64,000 nt of DNA from JANXLS01 sp035308565. GTDB lineage: Bacteria > Planctomycetota > SZUA-567 > H5-PLA8. Shown here piece after piece: positions 17,335 to 24,960 of this stretch (positions within the stretch are counted from its first letter, which is position 1; every line of letters begins with the position of its first letter). Below the pieces are notes generated by a model, which saw only the letters and a list, made by a program, of their open reading frames with translations, ran no database searches and was not told the origin of the DNA. A program made the translations under genes and the position numbers. The DNA lies in the NCBI GenBank assembly GCA_035308565.1, contig DATGGK010000229.1:62001-126000 (forward strand), given 5' to 3'.

Positions 17335-19260
17335 CTACTGCCCCCTCGCCTTCCTCGCCCCCAGTTTCACTTTCACCGACAACATCTCCTCCCCGCGCTT
17401 CACTTTTAATTCAATCTCATCGCCCGGCGAATACTCGGTCAGCGACATGTTGAGGTCCATTGCGTTCGCCAATTTTTGATCGTTGAGCGCGGTGATCACG
17501 TCGCCTTTCTTGATACCCGCGGCGTCGGCGGGGCCGCCTTGCGTCACCTCGCCGACCGGGAAGCCGGCGGATTTTTTCGCCGCTTCTTGATCGGCGCCGA
17601 CGCCCATGTAGCAGCCGTGGCCGGCTTGCGTGAAGACGGGGCGATCGGGGCGGCTGGCCAGATCGAGCAGGACTTTCGCGGCAAGCTGCGCGGTTTCAGC
17701 GGCGACCGGCGCGTTGATTTTGTCCCACGTGTCGGTCGGGCGGTGGTAGTCGGCGTGCGTGCCCGTGTAGAAGAAAAGCACCGGAATATTTTTGTGGAAG
17801 AAACTCGCGTGGTCGCTCGGCCCATCGCCGGCGCTGCCGAGGTGAACGATCAGTTTCGAACCTTCGGCGTCCTTTTGAACAAGCTCCTTAAACATCTTGC
17901 TGCTGCCCATGCCGGAGACGGTCACCGCGCCGTCGCTCGATCGGCCGATCATGTCGAGGTTGATCATCGTCGAAATCGTGTTGAGCGGCATCTTGGGATG
18001 TTCCGTGTAATACGCCGAACCGAGCAAGCCCTTTTCTTCGCCGGAAAACGCCATGAATATCACCGTGCGCTTGGGGCGCTCGTTGTCTTTAAGCGATGCG
18101 ACGTATTGCGCGATCTCCAACATGCCGGAAGTCCCGCTGGCGTTGTCGTCGGCGCCGGGATGCATTTTTCCCGCGCCATCTTTACCGGCCAACGAACCGA
18201 AGTAGCCCATGCCGACGTGGTCGCAGTGCGCGCCGACGATCACGCATTCGTTCTTCAATTTTTCGTCGGAACCTTCGAGCCTCGCGATAACGTTGTCGGT
18301 GAGTTTGCGTTCGACGTCGATGTCTGAAACTGCCGCGACCGTGACCGTCGGAATCGCGCAGGAATGATTGCTCATGTCTTTGTTGATCGCCGCCTGCAAG
18401 TCGGCGATTTTTTTGTCGGCGGAAGCGAGAATTCTGTCGGCGGCGGCGCGCGTGATTTGAATCACCGGGATGTCGAATTCGCCGACGATGTTCGTTAACG
18501 GCCGGCCGAGCGTGTCGCCGCCTTCTTGTGGTGCGGGCGGCCCGCCTGCACCGCGCCCCTGGCCGGGCGCGCCGGCGGGGCCGGTAACGATCATCACGCC
18601 CGCGGCTTTACGAGTCGCGCAATTCAAGACCTTCGAGGGAATATCCGCGTGCCGCGTGGTGTTGCCTTTGCCGAACTGCGGCGGCTCGTAGCGCAGAATG
18701 AGCGCCCACTTTCCCGCAAGATCGATGCCCGCGAAATCGTCGTAGTTGTTGTACTCCGGCGCGATGATGCCGTAGCCGGCGAACGCAACGCCTGCGTCGG
18801 CTTTGGCCGGTTTGTAACCCGCGGGAATCGGACGAAATTGCTTCTGCATCTCCATGATGTAATGGGTGTCGCCGACCGAAATCCGCATGGAATTATTTTT
18901 GCCGAAGTTTTTGAAAACAGTGATTGGGAATTCCTGAATGTAGCCCGTCTTTCCGTCTTTCGCATCGCCAAACGGTTCCAATCCATAGCGCTTGAATTCG
19001 TCCGCGACGTACTGCGCGGCTTTGAGCTGATCCGGGCTGCCCGCCTCGCGCCCATGCAATTCCGGCGACGAAAGATACTGAATGTGCCCAAGCAATTCGC
19101 CCTTGTCGATCTGCGGATTGGTCGAAGGGCGGATGGGCGTGGCCGTGGGATTGGTGAGCGGTGCGTCGGCGGCTGGTTTGACTTCGCTGGGCTCGGCGGC
19201 GAGGAGAAGAGAAGCGGCGAGAGCAAGAATCGGGGCAACGATGTAAAAATGTTTTTTCAT
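17335..19260 (-). CDS. Secreted M28 zinc aminopeptidase with PA and PDZ domains
   Basis: The 641-residue protein has a signal peptide (MKKHFYIVAPILALAASLLLA), an M28 catalytic domain interrupted by a PA-type insert (ATRKAAGVMIVTGPAGAPG), and a C-terminal PDZ domain (GGPADAAGIKKGDVITALND). The di-zinc ligands are visible: His in GAHCDHVG, HPGADDNASG, FSGEEKGLLGS, NLDMIGR and the closing TGTHADYHRPTDT. Such enzymes remove N-terminal residues from peptides outside the cell or in the periplasm. The start at 19260 gives the signal peptide its proper N-terminus and has GGAA upstream. Confidence 0.93.
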   Translation of the reverse strand: MKKHFYIVAPILALAASLLLAAEPSEVKPAADAPLTNPTATPIRPSTNPQIDKGELLGHIQYLSSPELHGREAGSPDQLKAAQYVADEFKRYGLEPFGDAKDGKTGYIQEFPITVFKNFGKNNSMRISVGDTHYIMEMQKQFRPIPAGYKPAKADAGVAFAGYGIIAPEYNNYDDFAGIDLAGKWALILRYEPPQFGKGNTTRHADIPSKVLNCATRKAAGVMIVTGPAGAPGQGRGAGGPPAPQEGGDTLGRPLTNIVGEFDIPVIQITRAAADRILASADKKIADLQAAINKDMSNHSCAIPTVTVAAVSDIDVERKLTDNVIARLEGSDEKLKNECVIVGAHCDHVGMGYFGSLAGKDGAGKMHPGADDNASGTSGMLEIAQYVASLKDNERPKRTVIFMAFSGEEKGLLGSAYYTEHPKMPLNTISTMINLDMIGRSSDGAVTVSGMGSSKMFKELVQKDAEGSKLIVHLGSAGDGPSDHASFFHKNIPVLFFYTGTHADYHRPTDTWDKINAPVAAETAQLAAKVLLDLASRPDRPVFTQAGHGCYMGVGADQEAAKKSAGFPVGEVTQGGPADAAGIKKGDVITALNDQKLANAMDLNMSLTEYSPGDEIELKVKRGEEMLSVKVKLGARKARGQ

Positions 19261-19326
19261 GAAGTGTTCCAATTTGAAATGTTCAACTCTCATCGTAGAC
19301 GATTCTGCAGGAATTTTAATGCAGCG

Positions 19327-19668
19327 CTACTTTTTTCTCCCCGCCTTCTCATCCAGCCCCGAAATCCCATGCCGCCGCCCAAATTCCGCTTCCACCGCCG
19401 CGAACGTCACGTCCTTCGCGGCCATCAGCACCATCGTGTGAAAAAATAAATCGCAGACTTCCTTGATGAACTGATCGCTCGATTGTTCGCGCGCGGCTTT
19501 GATCGTTTCGCCGGATTCCTCGGCGACTTTGCAGCAGATCGCGTCCGGCCCTTTGCGCAGCAGTTGCGCGACGTAGGACTTTTCGGGCATCGTCTGTTTG
19601 CGCGCTTCGATGGTTTGAAAAACCGACGCGAAAATCGCGCCGGGAGGGACAAATGATTCCGTAGGCAT
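19327..19668 (-). CDS. hisE: Phosphoribosyl-ATP pyrophosphatase
   Basis: The 113-residue MazG-like protein catalyses the second step of histidine synthesis, releasing pyrophosphate from phosphoribosyl-ATP. The family pattern is clear: KSYVAQLLRKGPDAICCKVAEESGE (metal-binding acidic residues), then EVCDLFFHTMVLM. It is not fused to HisI. GGAG is eight bases before the ATG. No other his gene is nearby; the M28 peptidase follows 66 bases downstream on the same strand. Confidence 0.92.
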   Translation of the reverse strand: MPTESFVPPGAIFASVFQTIEARKQTMPEKSYVAQLLRKGPDAICCKVAEESGETIKAAREQSSDQFIKEVCDLFFHTMVLMAAKDVTFAAVEAEFGRRHGISGLDEKAGRKK

Positions 19669-19714
19669 AAGCGGCTCCGAGTTGCAAGTTTCATCGACGT
19701 AAATCGCCAGATTC

Positions 19715-19755
19715 GGCCTATCAGTCCTATTAGGTCCTATAGGGCCTATGAGTCC
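19715..19755. repeat. Nonamer tandem repeat (TCCTATAGG type)
   Basis: Four units with a period of nine, reading like GGTCCTATA or GGGCCTATG, lie between the mutase and hisE genes. Similar period-9 runs occur at 29985-30018 and 39351-39394. Confidence 0.75.
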
Positions 19756-19765
19756 GCCGCCAATC

Positions 19766-21142
19766 CTACCCGGCCAGCGCTTTGTTCACCAGCGCCGTGT
19801 ATTCGTCCACCAGCGCCTGCGCGGCTTGCGGCGTGCGCGCTTCGGCGATGATGCGCATCACCGGCTCGGTGTTGCTCGCGCGCAGATGCACCCAGCGGTC
19901 CTCCCAATCCAGGCGCAGGCCGTCTTCGAGGTTGGCGCGCGCGCCGGCAGCGCTGGATTTTAGCGCGCGGATCACCTCGCGGCTTTGCGCAGCCGGGCAG
20001 TCGAGTTTCGTTTTGAGCATGCTCCATTGCGGCAGCGCGCGCGCCGAGTCGCTGCATTTTTTCCCGGAGCGCGCCATCGATTCCAGAATCAATCCCATGC
20101 CCACGATGGCGTCGCGCGCGTAATGGATGCGCGGGTCCATCACGCCGCCGTTGCCTTCGCCGCCGATGATCGCATCGACTTGTTCCATTTTTTCAGCGAC
20201 GTTGACTTCGCCCACCGCCGTGCGAATAACCTCACGCCCCGCCGCGCGCGCCACGTCTTCGCTCACGCGGCTGGTGGACATGTTGATCACGACCGGGCGC
20301 GTGGACGATTCGGCGCGCCCAAGGACGTACTCCGCCGAAAGTGCCAGCGACAATTCCTCGCCGAGAAATTCGCCGTTTTCGTCCACGACCGCGATGCGGT
20401 CGGCGTCGGGATCGGTCGCGAAACCGATGTCCGAACCGCTCTCCTTGGTGAAGCGGCAGAGGTCCTGCAAGTTGATGAAATTCGGTTCGGGCGTGTGCGG
20501 GAAAAGGCCGTCGGGGACGCAGTGAATCGGATCGACGCGGCAGCCCAGCGCGCGCAGCAACCTCAACGAAATGCCGACGCCCGCGCCGTTGCAGCAATCC
20601 AGCGCGACGCGGAATTTTCTCGATTTGATCAGCGCCACGTCCAAAATCGATAGTACTTTTTCGACGTGATGCGCCTCGGCTTCGCTCGTGGCTTCGATGG
20701 TTTTCAGCGCGTCCCAGGGCTTGCGCACAAAATCGCCGGAATAATAAATGTTGAGCAGATCGCGGCCTTCGTCGGCGTTGAGGTACACGCCGTCGGCGCG
20801 GAAAAATTTCAGCGCGTTCCATTCCACCGGATTGTGGCTGGCCGAAATCACCACGCCGCCGTCGGCTTTCAGTTGCTCGATCATCAGCGTGGCCGTCGGC
20901 GTCGCAACAATGCCCACATCAATGATCGAGCAGCCCGACGAAAGCAGCCCCGCGAAGACGGCGCACTTCACCATCTCGCCGGAGACGCGCGTGTCGCGCC
21001 CGACCACGACGCGGCCCGAATGCATGTACGTGCCGAATGCCTCGCCAAGGCGCACCAGCAAGCCCGGCGTCAGGCTGCGCCCGACGATGCCGCGCACGCC
21101 GGAAATGGAGATCATGAGATCGCTGCTTTTGGTGCCGTTCAT
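19766..21142 (-). CDS. Phosphoglucosamine mutase / phosphomannomutase-type phosphohexomutase
   Basis: The 458-residue enzyme belongs to the alpha-D-phosphohexomutase superfamily. All four active-site elements are present: SISGVRGIVG at the N-terminus, the phosphoserine loop VISASHNPVEWN (about 98-109), the metal loop FATDPDADR (about 238-246), GGEGNGG (sugar specificity) and the phosphate-binding RASNTEPVMR near the end. The sugar loop GGEGNGG rather than GGExSGH-type motifs leaves GlmM, ManB and Pgm all possible; GlmM-like length and start are the best guess. It feeds cell-wall or polysaccharide sugar nucleotide synthesis. Confidence 0.9.
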   Translation of the reverse strand: MNGTKSSDLMISISGVRGIVGRSLTPGLLVRLGEAFGTYMHSGRVVVGRDTRVSGEMVKCAVFAGLLSSGCSIIDVGIVATPTATLMIEQLKADGGVVISASHNPVEWNALKFFRADGVYLNADEGRDLLNIYYSGDFVRKPWDALKTIEATSEAEAHHVEKVLSILDVALIKSRKFRVALDCCNGAGVGISLRLLRALGCRVDPIHCVPDGLFPHTPEPNFINLQDLCRFTKESGSDIGFATDPDADRIAVVDENGEFLGEELSLALSAEYVLGRAESSTRPVVINMSTSRVSEDVARAAGREVIRTAVGEVNVAEKMEQVDAIIGGEGNGGVMDPRIHYARDAIVGMGLILESMARSGKKCSDSARALPQWSMLKTKLDCPAAQSREVIRALKSSAAGARANLEDGLRLDWEDRWVHLRASNTEPVMRIIAEARTPQAAQALVDEYTALVNKALAG

Positions 21143-21179
21143 TGAAACCCCAAGTTATTGAGAACGCTGTGGCTGAAAG

Positions 21180-21318
21180 TCAGAGATCAGAGGTCAGAAA
21201 CAGCCGTTCAGCAGTATTGCTGTAATCACTGATTCCTGACTTCTGACTTCTGACTTCTGACTCCTGACCCCTGACTTCTGACTTCTGACCCCTGACCCCT
21301 GACCCCTGACTCCCGACC
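21180..21318. repeat. Heptamer tandem repeat (TGACTTC/TGACCCC type)
   Basis: A long run of about twenty 7-base units (CTGACTT, CTGACTC, CTGACCC) fills the gap before the stop codon at 21321. Degenerate reverse units (GGTCAGA) occur at its left edge. Confidence 0.9.
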
Positions 21319-21320
21319 CC

Positions 21321-22307
21321 TCATCTTGCGTCCACTTCGTCCGGCGGTTTATGTTTCGAGCGCCGGATCAACGAATACTTCACGGTGACTTCCTGATGCA
21401 ATTTATAGATTTTTTGCGCATCGCCGTTGCATGCGTAATCCAGTTCGAAGGCGTATTCGTCGGACAACGAATCGAGCACGGCGAGTTTTGCATCGAACAC
21501 CGCGGCGCCTTTCAACGTTTTGACCGCGGGATTGAGCGTCATGGTTACAGCGGGCGGGCCCACGTTGGGAATTATGTACGGCTGCCCGGCGGCGGATGGC
21601 GCAACGCGTTGAAACGTGTAGTCGGATTTTTCTTCCTTTGTCGCGACGAACGCAGCCGGCGAACGAATCGGGCGAATCTTGGCAGCCTCGGGGCCGTTGG
21701 TTAGAGGCGGCGCGCCGATCGTGAGCAGTACGTCCGCATCGTCGCCGCTGGCGACCAAACCGAGATTTTGTTCGACCAGTTCCGTCCACATTTTCCTGAG
21801 TTTGTTGCGCCAGAACGCGGCGTGCTCGACTTCTTTGAGCCAATCGTCCATGGTTTTCGGAATGCGCGAGTCGATGTGAATCACGCCGCTGGGATCGAGC
21901 ACCACGTTCCAGCGCGCCACTTTGATCACGCCTTCCATCGTCCGCGCGACGGTCTTGGCTTTGTCGAGTTGCACCGATGGGTCATCGGCCGGGGCGAGAA
22001 ACTGATACTCGTCCGGAATCGTGAGCTTGGGCGAATCGAAGCGCAGCACTGCTTTCACGCCGTTTGCGGCCTTGCCCGTGACTTCGAGAATCAAAACGGC
22101 TTCGAAGCCGAAATCGCGCGTGCCCGGATCGGTGTCGGTGCTGGTTTCTACGATGTGAATCAGCTTCGAATAATCGTAGCGATACACTTCGCCCGGCTTC
22201 CAGCCATACGCGAACGACGGCTTCGGCGTTTCAGCGTGCGCGCCGAATGCCGTGAACGCAAGCAGGATCGTGACCGAGAAAAATCGATTGAGTGAAACAA
22301 CGGACAT
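21321..22307 (-). CDS. Secreted hypothetical protein (DUF6263-like)
   Basis: The 328-residue product begins with a signal peptide (MSVVSLNRFFSVTILLAFTAFGAHA) and continues as a beta-rich domain. Features such as FAYGWKPGEVYRYDYSKLIHI and the lipocalin-like spacing resemble uncharacterised secreted proteins of the DUF6263 kind; this match is from memory and tentative. The ATG at 22307 lies eight bases after the stop of the response-regulator gene, so the two are probably co-transcribed. Confidence 0.75.
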   Translation of the reverse strand: MSVVSLNRFFSVTILLAFTAFGAHAETPKPSFAYGWKPGEVYRYDYSKLIHIVETSTDTDPGTRDFGFEAVLILEVTGKAANGVKAVLRFDSPKLTIPDEYQFLAPADDPSVQLDKAKTVARTMEGVIKVARWNVVLDPSGVIHIDSRIPKTMDDWLKEVEHAAFWRNKLRKMWTELVEQNLGLVASGDDADVLLTIGAPPLTNGPEAAKIRPIRSPAAFVATKEEKSDYTFQRVAPSAAGQPYIIPNVGPPAVTMTLNPAVKTLKGAAVFDAKLAVLDSLSDEYAFELDYACNGDAQKIYKLHQEVTVKYSLIRRSKHKPPDEVDAR

Positions 22308-22314
22308 GCAGGCT

Positions 22315-24093
22315 TTAGCCCTCTGTAAACTCGCCCTTGCCCGGGCGCTCAATAGCCAGCTTTGCGACACGATAACGAATTGAGCGGAAGGTCATGCAGA
22401 GAATTTTTGCGGCGTCGGTCAAATTCCAATTGGTTCGTTCAAGCGCTTGAATGATCAGCGTGCGCTCCTGTTCGAGCAGGAACTTTTCCAAGTCCATGCC
22501 TTCGGCGGGCAGGGTGACTTGCGCCAGCGGCGCGGGGACGCTCACCGGCGCATTGACCGGCGCGTAGCCGGGGTACGGATAAACGCCGCTCTCCATTCCC
22601 GGCGCTTGCCCTTGTGGATACGGATGCGTCTGCTGCGGCGCGAACGGCTGCTGCGGCATCATGCCGGAACCGCGCACCCCCGACGAGGGCATCGCCGGCG
22701 TGATGTACGGATCGAATTGCGGCACCAGCGGCACGGGCGGATTGTTCGCGGCGAGGCCTGCGTTGAAATTTCGCGCGAACGAATCCTGCATCACCGGCTG
22801 TTGTGGGCGCTGCGGCTGCTGCGGGCGGAACATGGGCTGCTGTGCCGGCATCGCGGGCGTGTGCAACGGCCGGTACGCGCCGGACATACCACCGCCGCTC
22901 ATGGGCAGCGTAATCTCCGCGGCGGTGATGCGTTCGCCGCGCGCCAGCGCGACCGCGCGTTCGATCGTATTCTGAAGCTCGCGCACGTTTCCGGGCCAGG
23001 GATGCGCATAAAGTTTTTCGATGGCGGCGTCGTCGAAGGCTTTGATCTGCTTGTTCGTTTTCTTCACGCAGCTTGCAAGGAAATGGCCGGCCAGCAGCGG
23101 GATGTCGTCCCTGCGTTCGCGCAGCGGCGGCAGTTGAACCGGAATCACGTTCAAGCGGTAGAACAAATCTTCGCGGAATTGGCCTTCGGCAACCATCGTG
23201 CTCAGGTTGCGGTTGGTCGCGGTGATGAAACGGACATCGACTTTCATGTCCTTGCTGCCGCCGACCGGTTTGAAGGTGCGCGTTTCGAGCACGCGCAAGA
23301 GTTTCACTTGCGTGGTCAGCGACATTTCGCCAACTTCGTCGAGGAACAGCGTGCCGCGGTCGGCGCGTTCGAAAACGCCTTCGTGATTGTTGATCGCATT
23401 GGTAAACGCGCCGCGGACATGGCCGAAGAGTTCGGATTCAAGCAGCGTTTCAGTGAACGCGCCGCAGTTGACTGGAATAAAAGCCTGATCCGCGCGCAGC
23501 GAATTGTAATGGATCGCGCGCGCCACCAATTCCTTTCCCGTCCCGCTTTCGCCCGAGATCAAAATCGTCGAATCGGTCGGCGCGGCCATTTCAATCAAGC
23601 GCGAGATGTCGGACATCGAGGCGGTGTTTCCAATGATGTCGAGAAACGGAACCAGCGAGCGCGGATTTTTTTTGCGCAGCTCGATGCGCTCCAACGCGCG
23701 CGAAACCGTGAGCCGGATTTCTTCGGTATCGAAGGGCTTGTTGATGTGCGTGTACGCGCCGAGACGCATCGCCTCGACCGCCGTTTCAAGCGTGCCGTAC
23801 GCGGTGAGCACGATGCTCGGCAATTCAGGATTCTGATCTTTGAGCTGCCGCAGGAACTGCAAGCCGTCCATCTTGGGCATGCGCAAATCCTGGATGATCA
23901 AGTCGATCGGTTGCGTGCGCAGAATGTCGAGCGCCAACCGTCCGTCGTCGGTGGTGACGACTTCGTAGCCTTCGCTCTCCAGCACAAGTTTCAGCAGGCG
24001 TTGAATAGCCTGCTCGTCATCCAAAATCAGGATGCGCTTGCGCGAGGGCGGCGCAGCAGTTGGGCTGGGAGCAACACTGGGTTCAACGTTCAT
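22315..24093 (-). CDS. NtrC-family sigma-54-type response regulator
   Basis: The 592-residue protein has a receiver domain (about 22-140; ILILDDEQ, phospho-Asp in DLIIQDLRMPKMDG, TAYG, NKPF), a AAA+ domain (about 160-395; Walker A GESGTGKE, Walker B GTLFLDEVGEM, arginine finger FREDLFYRLNVIPV) and a Fis-type helix-turn-helix at the C-terminus (NLTDAAKILCMTFRSIRYRV) close to that of PilR. A Pro/Gln/Met-rich linker of about 120 residues separates the last two. The sigma-54 contact loop reads GAFTNA instead of GAFTGA. The start MNVEPSVAP at 24093 puts the receiver near the N-terminus. No sensor kinase is adjacent. Confidence 0.93.
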   Translation of the reverse strand: MNVEPSVAPSPTAAPPSRKRILILDDEQAIQRLLKLVLESEGYEVVTTDDGRLALDILRTQPIDLIIQDLRMPKMDGLQFLRQLKDQNPELPSIVLTAYGTLETAVEAMRLGAYTHINKPFDTEEIRLTVSRALERIELRKKNPRSLVPFLDIIGNTASMSDISRLIEMAAPTDSTILISGESGTGKELVARAIHYNSLRADQAFIPVNCGAFTETLLESELFGHVRGAFTNAINNHEGVFERADRGTLFLDEVGEMSLTTQVKLLRVLETRTFKPVGGSKDMKVDVRFITATNRNLSTMVAEGQFREDLFYRLNVIPVQLPPLRERRDDIPLLAGHFLASCVKKTNKQIKAFDDAAIEKLYAHPWPGNVRELQNTIERAVALARGERITAAEITLPMSGGGMSGAYRPLHTPAMPAQQPMFRPQQPQRPQQPVMQDSFARNFNAGLAANNPPVPLVPQFDPYITPAMPSSGVRGSGMMPQQPFAPQQTHPYPQGQAPGMESGVYPYPGYAPVNAPVSVPAPLAQVTLPAEGMDLEKFLLEQERTLIIQALERTNWNLTDAAKILCMTFRSIRYRVAKLAIERPGKGEFTEG

Positions 24094-24240
24094 AACAGGC
24101 TCGGAGTGTAGCAGAAGAACGCGGTAAAAGCCAATTGCCTCTATACAATCGTCAAATTTGGGGCCTGCGTTAATAGATAAGATTGCGTTGCGGGGGGCGT
24201 TCCTACAGAGGGGATGAACACCGAATCGCGCGAACCTGCG

Positions 24241-24284
24241 CGGCTCAGCACTCATCGCTCATCGCTTTGCACTCAGGACTCTTT
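24241..24284. repeat. Heptamer repeat (ACTCATC/GCTCATC/ACTCAGG)
   Basis: A degenerate 7-base run between the regulator gene and the glycosylase stop codon, of the same family as 4390-4420; its last units overlap the 3' end of the glycosylase gene. Confidence 0.7.
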
Positions 24285-24867
24285 TCCAGGCCGGATGTTT
24301 TCCGATCAGTTTCAGCGCCTTCTCCGTGAGCGTCTTCCCCGGCTCCATCTTGAACCACGTGGACGCGCCGGACGGGTGGGGGAGGGGAATCGCGTCGCAG
24401 GCGTGGCCGAATTTTGTGGCGACGTGTTTCTTGCCGACGATTTCAGCCAGCGGCGCCGGCGGAAAAAATTGTTCGATCGCCAAACGCCCGACGGGAATAA
24501 TCAGCTCCGGCTTCATCATCGCGATTTCGCGTTCCATCCAGCCCGAGCACGCGTCGATTTCATCCGGCGACGGCACGCGGTCGCCGCCGCCTTTGGCTTT
24601 GCCCGGAAAGCAGCGGCAGACGGCAGCCATGAACACATTGGCGCGAAAAGTTTTTTCGTCCACGCCTTGCGTTTCGAACCAGCGGAAAAGCATTTTCCCC
24701 GCGGTCCACGCGAACGGCCTTCCGAATTGCCCTTCGCGCGGGCCGGGCGCCTGTCCGACGAGATAAATTTTCGCCAGCAGCGGATGATGCGTCACGGCCG
24801 GGCCGATCATGCCGGGGCATTTTTTGCAGGCGAGCACTTCGGAGATATGGGCGTCGATATTTAACAT
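24259..24867 (-). CDS. Uracil-DNA glycosylase superfamily protein
   Basis: The 202-residue protein has the two active-site motifs of family 4/5-type uracil-DNA glycosylases: YLVGQAPGPREGQFGRPF near residue 35 and PLPHPSGAS near 160. These enzymes excise uracil from DNA. Cys14 and Cys17 (ACKKC) plus CRC near residue 85 could hold part of a 4Fe-4S cluster as in family 4, although the spacing is unusual. The start codon directly follows an AATTCAA heptamer run. Confidence 0.85.
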   Translation of the reverse strand: MLNIDAHISEVLACKKCPGMIGPAVTHHPLLAKIYLVGQAPGPREGQFGRPFAWTAGKMLFRWFETQGVDEKTFRANVFMAAVCRCFPGKAKGGGDRVPSPDEIDACSGWMEREIAMMKPELIIPVGRLAIEQFFPPAPLAEIVGKKHVATKFGHACDAIPLPHPSGASTWFKMEPGKTLTEKALKLIGKHPAWKRVLSAKR

Positions 24868-24957
24868 TCAAATTCAAAATTCAAAATTCAAAATTCAAAA
24901 TTCAAAGCTCAGCGAACGCGCGCTTACTTGAATCTTGAATCTCGAATCTTGAATTCG
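24868..24957. repeat. Heptamer tandem repeat (AATTCAA/AATCTTG type)
   Basis: Five AATTCAA units, a short spacer, and then TTGAATC/TTGAATT units fill the gap between the glycosylase start and the next stop codon. Confidence 0.88.
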
Positions 24958-24960
24958 CCG

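Noticed and set aside
21180..21318. Heptamer arrays as a CRISPR array.
   Set aside because: Units are seven bases and directly contiguous, with no spacers and no cas genes.
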